Assembly: GCF_001676705.1 (NCBI RefSeq)
Contig: NZ_CP016170.1
Coordinates: forward strand, 1,302,001 to 1,366,000
Length of the DNA stretch: 64,000 bases
Reading direction: 5' to 3'
From: Bordetella bronchialis
GTDB lineage: Bacteria; Pseudomonadota; Gammaproteobacteria; Burkholderiales; Burkholderiaceae_B
Positions 8,008 to 16,244 of this stretch are shown piece by piece (within the stretch, counting starts at the first letter, position 1; each line of letters begins with the position of its first letter). The position numbers and the translations under genes are program-made. The notes below the pieces were generated by a model that worked only from the letters and a program-made list of their open reading frames with translations, was not told the origin of the DNA and ran no database searches.

Positions 8008-8916
8008 ATGACCACCTTCCGGGAGCTCGAAGCCTTCGTCGCCGTTGCCGACATGGGGTCTTTTGAAAAGGCCGCGCGGCATCTCGGTACGTCGCAATCC
8101 GGCGTCTCGCGCCTGATCCGCGAATTCGAGCAAGGCTACGCACAGCCGCTGTTCAGCCGCGACCGCCGCGCGGCGCAATTGACCGCGAAGGGCCAGGAGG
8201 TCCTGCTGCACGCGCGCGGCATCCTGCGGCAGCGCACGGACCTGATGGAGCGTTTCGGCGGTTCGACGCTTTACGCGCCCACGCTCAGGCTGGGCGTGAC
8301 CGAGCTGTCCGCCGTGACCTGGCTGGGATCGTTCATCGCGAAGCTGAAGGCACGCTATCCCCGGCTGCGCCTCGATTTGAAAGTCGGATCGTCGTTCGGC
8401 CTGCACGCGCTGATGCGGGATGGGCAACTGGATGCGGCGGTGGTCATGGAGTCGGTCCGCTCCCACGATATGGTCCGCTTGCCGGTCGGCGTCGCCAAAT
8501 GCGGCTGGTTCTGCGCGGCGGATGCGCCGCTGCCGGCTTCCATGAAGCTCTCGGAGTTCGAGCGGCAGACCGTGCTGCTGCAAGGGCGGGCGCAGGGGGG
8601 CGGGACGCAGGTCGAGGACTGGCTGGCGGAGCGGGGCGTCAAGCTGGCCAGCTCGATCCAAAGCGACAGCCTTGCCGCGCTTGCCGGCATCTGCGCCGCG
8701 GGCCTGGGCATCGCCAGCCTGCCGCGGGCGGTGGCGTCCCAGGGTATGGCGTCCGGCCTGCTCAGGGAAGTGAGAATCCCCATCGGGGCCCCGAGCCTGC
8801 CGTACACGCTGCTGATGCGGGTGGCGCCCATGACGGCGTTCCACTCGACCGTCGCCGATCTCGCCCGCAAGACCTGCGATTTCAACACGGCGCTGGCGCC
8901 GGCCAAGGCCGATTGA
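8008..8916 (+). CDS. LysR-type transcriptional regulator (first of a tandem pair)
   Basis: A 302-residue LysR-type regulator. The N-terminal winged helix-turn-helix (TTFRELEAFVAVADMGSFEKAA, with SQSGVSRLIREFE as recognition helix) is followed by a periplasmic-binding-protein-like effector domain from about residue 90. It is divergent from the aminotransferase gene, the usual arrangement for a LysR regulator and its target. The shared 119-bp promoter region carries ATAATT twice, at 16-bp spacing, as a possible but weak binding site. The ATG at 8008 is preferred for the usual short LysR N-terminus; GTG at 7996 is four codons upstream. The downstream LysR gene begins one base after the stop, so the two are translated as a unit. 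Confidence 0.88.
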   Translation: MTTFRELEAFVAVADMGSFEKAARHLGTSQSGVSRLIREFEQGYAQPLFSRDRRAAQLTAKGQEVLLHARGILRQRTDLMERFGGSTLYAPTLRLGVTELSAVTWLGSFIAKLKARYPRLRLDLKVGSSFGLHALMRDGQLDAAVVMESVRSHDMVRLPVGVAKCGWFCAADAPLPASMKLSEFERQTVLLQGRAQGGGTQVEDWLAERGVKLASSIQSDSLAALAGICAAGLGIASLPRAVASQGMASGLLREVRIPIGAPSLPYTLLMRVAPMTAFHSTVADLARKTCDFNTALAPAKAD

Positions 8917-8917
8917 C

Positions 8918-9838
8918 ATGCTGACCATCAAACAGTTGCAAGCGTTCTACTGGGTCGCCAGGCTGGGCACATTGAACCGGGCCGCCGAAAAGCTGCACAT
9001 TACCCAGTCGGCCGTGACCAAGCGCCTGCAAGAGGTCGAGGCCGCGGCCGCGGGGCCGTTGTTCGAGGAAGACGGCCGCAGGCGCCAGCTGACGCGGCTG
9101 GGCCGCGAGCTCGAGGCCGAGTGCGAACGTCTGTTCGACCGGCTCCAGGCGCTCGAGAACCTGAAGCGCTCCGGCGCCCCGCCGGCCCGCGTCTTCAAGG
9201 TCGGGCTGACCGAGGTGGTCGCCCTGACGTGGTTCCCCGATTTCTTGAAACGGATGAAGGCCTTGTATCCGTCGATCATCGTGCAACCGGAAATCGATCT
9301 TTCCCTGACCTTGCACGAAAAGGTCGAGCGGGGCGCCCTGGACTTTGCCATCCTGCCTGACCACCGGCCGTCGGAAGGCGTCGTGAAACTGGGCGTGGGG
9401 GATGTGAAGTTCGGGTGGTTTTCCGCCCCGGGCATGTTCGCGCCGGATGCCGTGCATCCCTTGCAGGCGCTTGCCGAGAAGCCGGTGATCGAACAATCCG
9501 CGCATTCCGTCATCACGCTGGTGTGCGGCCGGATCTGGGAGAGCGCCGGCCTGCGGCCTGACCGCATCTACGGCGGCAACAATATCCAGGCCCTGGCCGG
9601 CCTGGTGGCGGCCGGCGTCGGCATCGGCTGCCTGCCCGTGCAGCTTTTTCGAAGTGAACTGCGCGCCGGCAGTCTCGCGCTGGTCAAGACCTCGGTGCCG
9701 GCGCCGACCGTGACCTACGCCTGTTATTTCCCCCACTATCCCGATTCCGCGCTCGGCCGCGAGGTCGCGGAAGTGGCGCGGCAGTCCAGTACCTTCGTGC
9801 GGCGCGACGTGCCGGGCAGGCGCGCCCGCCGGGGATAG
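8918..9838 (+). CDS. LysR-type transcriptional regulator (second of a tandem pair)
   Basis: A 306-residue LysR-type regulator starting one base after the stop of the preceding LysR gene. The helix-turn-helix (MLTIKQLQAFYWVARLGTLN, with TQSAVTKRLQEVE) and effector domain are complete. Its effector domain aligns by eye with that of its neighbour: both carry VGLTE/VGVTE, an ALTW/AVTW step, a YP motif and a GWF turn at equivalent places. The pair therefore looks like a tandem duplication that diverged. It ends 17 bp before the convergent Bug gene at 9855. Ligand and targets are unknown. Confidence 0.88.
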   Translation: MLTIKQLQAFYWVARLGTLNRAAEKLHITQSAVTKRLQEVEAAAAGPLFEEDGRRRQLTRLGRELEAECERLFDRLQALENLKRSGAPPARVFKVGLTEVVALTWFPDFLKRMKALYPSIIVQPEIDLSLTLHEKVERGALDFAILPDHRPSEGVVKLGVGDVKFGWFSAPGMFAPDAVHPLQALAEKPVIEQSAHSVITLVCGRIWESAGLRPDRIYGGNNIQALAGLVAAGVGIGCLPVQLFRSELRAGSLALVKTSVPAPTVTYACYFPHYPDSALGREVAEVARQSSTFVRRDVPGRRARRG

Positions 9839-9854
9839 CGCCCAGTTCGCCGGC

Positions 9855-10829
9855 CTAGTCGATCTTCAGGTCGGCCGACTTCACCACCTGGGTCCACTTC
9901 CTGGTCTCGGCCTGGACGAAGCGGCCAAAGTCCTGCGGCGAGCTGTACAAGACCTCGTCACCCTGCGCCGCCAGGCTGGCCTGCACGGCCTTGTCTTCCA
10001 GCGCGGCCTTCAATGCCATGTTCAGTTTATCGACGGCGGATGCGGGCGTGCCGGCGGGCGCGAACAGGCCCCACCAGGCGCCAGCCTCGAAACCTGGCAT
10101 GCCGGCTTCCTGCATGGTGGGCAGATCGGGAAAAGCCACGGACCGTTTAGCGCCCGTGGTCGCCAGCGCGCGTATCTTCCCACCCTTGACCAGGCCCTGT
10201 ACCACCGGGATATGGTTGATGGAAAACGCGATGTCCCCGGCGACCAGGGCCGTCATGGCGGCAGGTCCGCCGTTGTAGGGAATATGGGCCGTGGACAGGC
10301 CGTTGGCCTGCTTGAAGAGCTCGGCGGCCAACTGGGGGAAGGTGCCGTTGCCATTGCTGCCATAGAAAGCCTTGTCCTGCTGGCCCTTCAGATAGGAAAC
10401 GAGTTCCGGCACGGTATTCGCCTTTACCGTGGATCCCACGACCAGCACCAGCGGCCCGGAACTGATCTGCCCGACAGGAGCGAAGGCGGTGCGGGCGTCG
10501 TAGGGCAGGTTCTTATAAAGGGCGGGACCGAACACTTGCGTGGCCGAGCCGCCCAGCAGCAAGGTGTAGCCGTCGGGCGCGGCCTTGGATACGTAGGCCG
10601 CGCCTATCGTGCCGCCCGCGCCGGGCTTGTTCTCGACGACGATGGATGCGCCGAGCGCGCCCGCCATTTTCTGGCCCACCATGCGCGCGACCACGTCGAC
10701 CACGCCGCCGGCCGGAAAGGGCACGACCAGATTGATCGGGCGGCTGGGATAGGATTCCGCCGCCTGACTGGCCGTGACGGCCGTGCCCAATGCCAGCGCG
10801 AGCAGGGCGGCCGATCCGTATTTGTTCAT
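9855..10829 (-). CDS. Bug family periplasmic receptor in sulfatase operon
   Basis: A 324-residue Bug/TctC-type receptor with a signal peptide (MNKYGSAALLALALGTAVTASQA, cut before AES) and the hallmark YPSRPINLVVPFPAGGVVDVVARMV. Further motifs are YGSNGNGTFPQLAAELF and HIPYNGGPAAMTALVAGD. The ATG at 10829 is chosen because GAGGAG lies eight bases before it and a signal peptide follows directly; the frame continues far upstream but only as a shadow of the sulfatase gene. It starts 50 bp after the sulfatase stop on the same strand, so it is probably the last gene of the operon at 15456-9855 and may capture its sulfated or alcoholic substrate. Confidence 0.9.
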   Translation of the reverse strand: MNKYGSAALLALALGTAVTASQAAESYPSRPINLVVPFPAGGVVDVVARMVGQKMAGALGASIVVENKPGAGGTIGAAYVSKAAPDGYTLLLGGSATQVFGPALYKNLPYDARTAFAPVGQISSGPLVLVVGSTVKANTVPELVSYLKGQQDKAFYGSNGNGTFPQLAAELFKQANGLSTAHIPYNGGPAAMTALVAGDIAFSINHIPVVQGLVKGGKIRALATTGAKRSVAFPDLPTMQEAGMPGFEAGAWWGLFAPAGTPASAVDKLNMALKAALEDKAVQASLAAQGDEVLYSSPQDFGRFVQAETRKWTQVVKSADLKID

Positions 10830-10879
10830 GATTCTGTCTCCTCGTTTTTCTGGCGTATTCGTGTCGATGTCCGGAGGCC

Positions 10880-12340
10880 TCAGATCGGCATGGGCTGCTG
10901 CGGCTTCAGGGCGGGGTGCTGGCGGCTGCCGATCGCGCCGCGTACCGACCATTCCAACAGGTCCCTGATCATCTGTTCTTTCATGGCCTGGTGTTCGGGC
11001 GCCGACCACAGGTTGTTCAGTTCGCCGGGGTCCTGCTTCATGTCGTAGAGCTCTCCAGCGGTCTCGCCCAGGTAGTAGACGATCTTCCATTGCGCGTCGC
11101 GGCACATCACCATGTATTCCGCCCCGGTCTGGATGTGGTCGCGCGCCAGTTCCGAGTACACCGCCGTACGGATGCCGCGGGCCTCGCCGTGCAGGATGGG
11201 CCACAGGGATCTGGCCTCGAAGGACCGTGGCACCGCAACGCCGGCGGACTCCAGGATGGTGGGAGCGATATCCATCAGCTGCACCAGCGCGTCGGTCTGC
11301 ATCGCCTGCACCAGGGACTTGGACCAGAAGATCAAGGGCACCCGTACCGAGCAGTCGTACATCGTCCATTTCTGGATATGGCCGTGGTCGCCCAGCGCGT
11401 CGCCATGGTCGGAGGTGAAAATCACCAGTGCATTGTCGAGGTAGCCTTTTTCTTCCAGCGTCTCCATGATCTGGCCCACCTTGTCGTCGATCATGCTGAC
11501 GTTCGCCGCGTAATGGCGGCGGATGCGCAGCAGTTCTTCCCGGGACGCGTGCTCTTTCCAGGCGACCGAGTCATAGTTGCTGCGTATCATGTTGCCGCGC
11601 AAGGTGGCATGCATGGCCGGCTGCGCAGCGAGTTCCGCGGCCGTGGGTTCAGGAACGGGGATGTCGACATCGCGGTACATATCGAGATAGCGCGGCAGGG
11701 GATCGTAGGGCGGATGCGGGCCGGGAAAGCCGATCTGCAGGAATAGCGGATTCTGCGACTGCCGCTCCTTCAGCCACCATGTGGCGTGGTCGCCGATGAA
11801 CATGTCCGAATGCATGTCATCGTCCATGTCCCAGGCGAAGGCGCCCATCGCGTTCCTGTAACCCGCCGGATCGTTCCGGTGGCGGGTATATCGGCTGGGC
11901 TTTTGCAGCTTGCGCGCATGCAGGGCCTTGTCCCATTCGTCATACAGCGCGCGCGTATGTTCGTCCAGGAACAGCGGGCGGTCCTTGTTCTCGACGAAAA
12001 AGCGCTGGTGGAAGCCGCCTTTCGCGTCGTAGGGATTGATATGCATCTTGCCGATGTTCACGCAGTGGTAGCCTGCATCGGCCAGCGCGTTCACCCACGT
12101 GGGCTCCCAGGGATGGAAGTTGGTGAAGACGCCCGTGGCATGCGGATACATGCCCTGGAAAAGGCTGGCACGCGAGCCCACGCAGACCGGCGAGGTCACA
12201 TAGCAGTTCGTGAATGCGGTCCCCTCGCGGGCCATCCTGTCCAGCACGGGCGTCTTCATCCATGGCGCGCCCAACGCGCCGATGGTGTCGAAGCGCTGCT
12301 GGTCCGTCATGATCAGGATGATGTTGGGTTGCTTGCTCAT
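10880..12340 (-). CDS. Sulfatase (alkaline phosphatase superfamily) with variant CxGSR motif
   Basis: A 486-residue sulfatase-fold hydrolase with no signal peptide, hence probably cytoplasmic. Metal ligands expected for the family are visible: D13/Q14 in IMTDQQR and the TSDHGDALGDHG motif near residue 310. The formylglycine site reads C53-V-G-S-R57-A-S-L. Classical sulfatases have C-x-P-S-R, so the usual proline is glycine while cysteine and arginine are kept; maturation to formylglycine is therefore plausible but not certain. The enzyme should hydrolyse a sulfate ester, or alternatively a phosphonate or phosphate monoester. Its ATG directly abuts the aldehyde dehydrogenase TGA with no gap, indicating translational coupling in the GMC-ALDH-sulfatase-Bug operon. 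Confidence 0.85.
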   Translation of the reverse strand: MSKQPNIILIMTDQQRFDTIGALGAPWMKTPVLDRMAREGTAFTNCYVTSPVCVGSRASLFQGMYPHATGVFTNFHPWEPTWVNALADAGYHCVNIGKMHINPYDAKGGFHQRFFVENKDRPLFLDEHTRALYDEWDKALHARKLQKPSRYTRHRNDPAGYRNAMGAFAWDMDDDMHSDMFIGDHATWWLKERQSQNPLFLQIGFPGPHPPYDPLPRYLDMYRDVDIPVPEPTAAELAAQPAMHATLRGNMIRSNYDSVAWKEHASREELLRIRRHYAANVSMIDDKVGQIMETLEEKGYLDNALVIFTSDHGDALGDHGHIQKWTMYDCSVRVPLIFWSKSLVQAMQTDALVQLMDIAPTILESAGVAVPRSFEARSLWPILHGEARGIRTAVYSELARDHIQTGAEYMVMCRDAQWKIVYYLGETAGELYDMKQDPGELNNLWSAPEHQAMKEQMIRDLLEWSVRGAIGSRQHPALKPQQPMPI

Positions 12341-13780
12341 TCATGCTCCCAGGTAGACAGAATGCTCGGTCGTGTAGAAGGCAGCCGCGCCCGGCCCCAC
12401 CGAGTACGCGCCGACGCCGGACGCCTTGATGCCGCCGAACGGCATGTGGCTGTCCGGCACGGTGCCGTGGTTGACATGCAGCATGCCGGTTTCGCACTCG
12501 TCCACGAAGCGGGCGATGGCTCGGGCGTCGTTGGAGAACAAGGCGGCGGTCAGGCCGTAGGCCACATCGTTGAGCAGGTGCAGCGCGTCGTCCAGCGTCT
12601 CGTAGGAAATCAGGCTGACCACGGGGCCGAAGATTTCCTCGCGCGCCGCCGCCGAGTCGGGCGCAACCCGGTCCAGCAGCGTCGGGGCATAGAAATAGCC
12701 GTCCACGCAGCCGGGTACCCGGACCGGCTCGCCGCCCGTGACCACCACGGCGCCATCGCGGCGCGCCTGGTCCACCGACAGGCGGACATGCTCCAGCTGC
12801 GCCCGGTGAGTCATGGGGCCGAGTTCGGTCGACGGGTCGCTGCCGTCGCCCAGGCGCATCGCCGCCATGCGCCGCGCCAGTCCCGCCGCCACCTGGGCAT
12901 GCAGGTCACGGCGGACCAGTACGCGGCTGACGGCGGTGCAACGCTGGCCCGAGCACATCATGGCGGCCTGCGCCACCTGGTCCAGGCAGGCGTCCAGGTC
13001 GTCCGTATCATGGATGACGGCCGCGTTCTTGCCGCCCAGTTCGAGCGAGACCTCGGCAAGATTGCTGGCGGTCGCCGCCACGATGCGTTTGCCCGTGCCC
13101 ACCGAACCGGTGAAGGTCACGCCCTGTACGCCGGGATGGCTCACCAGGGCGTTGCCTATCTCCGGGCCGCCGTGGAGGATCTGCACCAGCCCATTGGGCA
13201 GGATGTCGGCGGCGATGGCCCCCAGCAGGCACGCGGCCGCGGGCGTGAATTCCGATGCCTTCACGATGATGGCATTGCCGAAAGCCAGGGCCGGCGCGAT
13301 CTTGCGCATGGGCGTCATGACGGGGAAATTCCACGGCGTGATGGCGACAATGACGCCGCGTGGCCGCCGTACCACGAGGTTGCGCACGCCCGGGCGCAGC
13401 GATGCGGCGTGACGGCTGCCTGTCTCCGCCATGGCATGCTGCATCATGTAGCGGCTTTCGCCGCAGGCCTTGGCCACTTCGCCCAGGCTTTCCTTCAGCG
13501 TCTTGCCCTGCTCGGCCGTGATGGCGGCGGCTAGTACCCCGCGCGCGGCTTCGATGGCGTCGATATAGCGGCCCAGTATGTCGCAGCGCTGCGCCACCGT
13601 CACGCGGCGCCACTCGCGCGCGGCGCGGCTTGCCGCCGCGACGGCGCGGTCCACCATGGCCTTGTCGGCCATGGCGTAGCGGCCGACCGTCTCCGCGGGC
13701 CGCGCGGGATTATGGGTGTCGAAGATCTGGCCGGTGTCCTGCCACACGCCATCGATCAGGTTGCCATAGTCGTATTTCAT
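12341..13780 (-). CDS. NAD(P)-dependent aldehyde dehydrogenase (succinate-semialdehyde dehydrogenase-like)
   Basis: A 479-residue aldehyde dehydrogenase of the GabD/betaine-aldehyde type. It shows the cofactor-binding TPWNFP segment, the FTGSVGTGKRI Rossmann turn, the general-base Glu in SLELGGKNA, and the catalytic cysteine in CSGQRCTAVSRV. The conserved EEIFGPV follows. It oxidises an aldehyde to the carboxylic acid in the cytoplasm. Its ATG overlaps the stop of the upstream GMC dehydrogenase by four bases (ATGA), and the sulfatase ATG follows its own stop directly. The natural substrate is thus expected to be the aldehyde made by the GMC enzyme. Confidence 0.92.
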   Translation of the reverse strand: MKYDYGNLIDGVWQDTGQIFDTHNPARPAETVGRYAMADKAMVDRAVAAASRAAREWRRVTVAQRCDILGRYIDAIEAARGVLAAAITAEQGKTLKESLGEVAKACGESRYMMQHAMAETGSRHAASLRPGVRNLVVRRPRGVIVAITPWNFPVMTPMRKIAPALAFGNAIIVKASEFTPAAACLLGAIAADILPNGLVQILHGGPEIGNALVSHPGVQGVTFTGSVGTGKRIVAATASNLAEVSLELGGKNAAVIHDTDDLDACLDQVAQAAMMCSGQRCTAVSRVLVRRDLHAQVAAGLARRMAAMRLGDGSDPSTELGPMTHRAQLEHVRLSVDQARRDGAVVVTGGEPVRVPGCVDGYFYAPTLLDRVAPDSAAAREEIFGPVVSLISYETLDDALHLLNDVAYGLTAALFSNDARAIARFVDECETGMLHVNHGTVPDSHMPFGGIKASGVGAYSVGPGAAAFYTTEHSVYLGA

Positions 13781-15456
13781 GTGGGGGTTCCGGATAAGGT
13801 TTGCATCTCGGCTGCGCGGGCCGTCCGGGGGGCGCCCTGGATGGGCCCGTCCAGGATCAGGCTCGCGCCTTTCTCGGCGATCATGATGGTGGGCGCATTG
13901 ATGTTGGCGGACGTCACGGCAGGCATGACCGATGCATCGATGACACGCAGGCCAGAGACGCCCTTGACCTGCAGCAAGGGGTTCACCACCGCCCGGTCGT
14001 CGCTGCCCATGCGGCAGGTTCCGCTGGGATGGAAGATGGTGCTGCCGTGCTCGCAGGCGAATCGCAGCAGGTCGCCGTTCGACGCGCGCGATGGCGCGGG
14101 CAGTACCGGCGCCTCCACCAGGTCGCGGAAGGGCGGCTGCGCATAGATCTCGAGCAGCATCCGCAGGCCGTCGGCCAGTGTCTTGCGGTCGATTTCCTCG
14201 ACCAGGTAATTCGCCTGGATGCGCGGCGCGGCGTAAGGATCGGTGGAGACGATATCCACGCGGCCGCGCGATGCCGGGCGGCACTGGCAGGCGCTGGCCG
14301 TGAAACCGGCGTAGCGGTGCAGGGGCTCGCCGGGCTTGTCGACCGACAGGGGCATGATCGCGAACTGGACGTCGCTGCGCCCGCCTACCGCGTGGCGGGT
14401 GCGCGCGAATCCGCCCGCCTGGCCGGCGCCTACGGTCAGCGGACCCTGTCCGAACAGCAGCCACTCCAGCCCCATGGAGGCCAGCCGCAATGGGTTGCGT
14501 ACGTCATTGTTCAGGGATTTGCGAGTCTTGAGCCGGACGATGGTGCGCGCCTGGTAATGATCCTGCAGGTTGGCGCCGACTTCCGCGGCGTCGGCCACGA
14601 CGGGTATGCCGAGCCTGCGCAACAGCGCGGCGGGCCCCACGCCGGACAATTGCAGGACCTGCGGCGACTGGATGGCGCCGGCGGAGAGGATGACCTCGCG
14701 GTCCGTCGTGGCATTGTCGGTCATGCCGTCGCATACCCATTCCACCCCCACGGCGCGTTGGCCCTCGAACAGCACGCGGGTGACCTGGGCGCGCGTGATC
14801 ACCGTCAGGTTGTCGCGCGCCAGCGCCGGCCGCAGGAAGGCGGCCGCCGCGCTCGCACGCCAGCGGCCCTTCAGCGTCAGCTGGTAATTGCCCACGCCGT
14901 AATCGGTTTCCCCATTGAAGTCCGGATTGCTCGGCAGTCCCAAGGCCTGCGCGGCGTCCAGCCATGCCTGGCAATAAGGATGGTCGTTGCGCAGCGGCGA
15001 CACGCCCAGCTCGCCATGCACGCCGTGATACGGCGAGGCGGGGCCGCGATAGGCCTCGGACCGCTTGAAGTAGGGCAGTACCGACCGATAGTCCCAGCCA
15101 TGGGCGCCGGCCTGGGCCCAGTCGTCGAAGTCTTCCTTCTGGCCGCGCGTGTAGATCAGGCCGTTGATGGAGCTCGAGCCGCCCAGGACGCGGCCGCGGG
15201 GCCAGGCGATCTCGCGTCCCTTGAGCGCGGCGCCGCCCTCGGCCCGGAAGACGCGTGAAAACCGTTCGTCGTAGATGGTCTTGAAATAACCCACCGGCAG
15301 ACGCAGCCAGAAATTGCGGTCGGGGCCGCCGGCCTCCAGCAACAGTACCCGCGCGGCGGGGTCGGCGCTGAGGCGGTTGGCCAGCACGCATCCGGCCGAA
15401 CCCGCGCCGACAATGATGTAGTCGTAGCCACGACTCCCTCGGGGGCTGTGTTGCAT
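13777..15456 (-). CDS. GMC family FAD-dependent alcohol/choline dehydrogenase
   Basis: A 559-residue glucose-methanol-choline oxidoreductase. The FAD-binding GAGSAG lies at residues 17-22, followed by the family signature PRGRVLGGSSSINGLIYTRG and a C-terminal active-site segment FHPSGTCRMG with a His, paired with an Asn in TSANINAPT. Such enzymes oxidise primary alcohols, including choline and medium-chain alcohols, to aldehydes and pass electrons to quinones. It is the first gene of an operon continuing into an aldehyde dehydrogenase (4-bp overlap), a sulfatase and a Bug receptor. A divergent GntR gene and a palindrome lie upstream. BetA-type choline oxidation is one option, but the sequence is nearer generic alcohol dehydrogenases, so the substrate is open. 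Confidence 0.9.
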   Translation of the reverse strand: MQHSPRGSRGYDYIIVGAGSAGCVLANRLSADPAARVLLLEAGGPDRNFWLRLPVGYFKTIYDERFSRVFRAEGGAALKGREIAWPRGRVLGGSSSINGLIYTRGQKEDFDDWAQAGAHGWDYRSVLPYFKRSEAYRGPASPYHGVHGELGVSPLRNDHPYCQAWLDAAQALGLPSNPDFNGETDYGVGNYQLTLKGRWRASAAAAFLRPALARDNLTVITRAQVTRVLFEGQRAVGVEWVCDGMTDNATTDREVILSAGAIQSPQVLQLSGVGPAALLRRLGIPVVADAAEVGANLQDHYQARTIVRLKTRKSLNNDVRNPLRLASMGLEWLLFGQGPLTVGAGQAGGFARTRHAVGGRSDVQFAIMPLSVDKPGEPLHRYAGFTASACQCRPASRGRVDIVSTDPYAAPRIQANYLVEEIDRKTLADGLRMLLEIYAQPPFRDLVEAPVLPAPSRASNGDLLRFACEHGSTIFHPSGTCRMGSDDRAVVNPLLQVKGVSGLRVIDASVMPAVTSANINAPTIMIAEKGASLILDGPIQGAPRTARAAEMQTLSGTPT

Positions 15457-15483
15457 AATGGTCAGCGAAAGGATTAAAAGCCT

Positions 15484-15505
15484 AAAGTTCTATTGATAGT
15501 ACTTT
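15484..15505. promoter_or_regulatory. Candidate GntR operator palindrome
   Basis: Two 10-base arms, AAAGTTCTAT and ATAGTACTTT, face each other across a TG spacer. The second arm reverse-complements to AAAGTACTAT, a single mismatch from the first. The palindrome lies in the 62-bp gap between the divergent GMC operon and the GntR gene, ending 13 bases before the proposed regulator start. A palindrome of this kind is what a HutC-subfamily GntR dimer would be expected to bind. Function is inferred. Confidence 0.6.
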
Positions 15506-15518
15506 TGATTGTTTGCCG

Positions 15519-16244
15519 ATGTCAAACCTCACCCAAGACAGCCCCATCCCGCTTTATCTGCAGCTGGCGGACATATTGCGCGACCGCATAGGCAAACGGG
15601 AATGGCTTCCCGGTACCTGTATCCCCACACTGGAAACGCTGGCCGCGGAATTCCAGGTGGCGCGCATCACCGTGCGGCAGGCCGTTCAACTGCTGACCAA
15701 GGAGGGCCTGCTGGCCCCCAGGCGGGGGCTGGGCACCGTCGTGACGCGCGCCGCCGAAAGTCCGAACACCGTCGTGATGCAGACTTCGCTGCGGTCTCTG
15801 GCCGCGATGTATGAATCGACCAGCGCCGAAATGCTCACCTTCGACGAATCCCATGGCAAGCCGCCCGCCGCGGCGGACGCGGGTACGCTGGGCGACAGCT
15901 ACGTGTTCATGCGCCGCCAGCATTTCACCGAAGGGCAACCCTACGCCGTCATCTCCCTATACCTGCTGCAGGACATCTTCCAGCGCGCGCCGGAGAAATT
16001 CCGGTCGCGGGCGGTCATCCCCACCTTGATGGAAATGAAGTCCGTGCGGATAGAGCGGGCCCGCCAGACCATGTCCATCGGCTCGGCGGACGCTGAGGCG
16101 GCGCGGCTGCTGCGCGTGCGCGCGGGCAGCCCCGTCGTCAACGTCACGCGCGTATTCGTGGACAAGAAGGGCTTGATCCTTTACTACGCCGACGTCACTT
16201 ATCGGGGCGACTGGGTGCGGTGGGAGATTGAATTGCAGCCTTGA
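15519..16244 (+). CDS. GntR family regulator, HutC subfamily (UTRA domain)
   Basis: A 241-residue regulator with an N-terminal GntR winged helix (IPLYLQLADILRDRI, then TLAAEFQVARITVRQAVQLL) and a C-terminal UTRA ligand-binding domain from about residue 85. UTRA regulators usually repress a neighbouring uptake and catabolic operon until an effector binds. The divergent GMC-ALDH-sulfatase-Bug operon is the obvious target. ATG at 15519 is chosen; an in-frame TTG two codons earlier (15513) is less likely. Confidence 0.9.
   Translation: MSNLTQDSPIPLYLQLADILRDRIGKREWLPGTCIPTLETLAAEFQVARITVRQAVQLLTKEGLLAPRRGLGTVVTRAAESPNTVVMQTSLRSLAAMYESTSAEMLTFDESHGKPPAAADAGTLGDSYVFMRRQHFTEGQPYAVISLYLLQDIFQRAPEKFRSRAVIPTLMEMKSVRIERARQTMSIGSADAEAARLLRVRAGSPVVNVTRVFVDKKGLILYYADVTYRGDWVRWEIELQP

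Noticed and set aside
11786..13534. 582-residue open frame antisense to the sulfatase and aldehyde dehydrogenase genes
   Set aside because: It crosses two clearly coding genes on the opposite strand and has the His/Arg-rich composition of a shadow frame.
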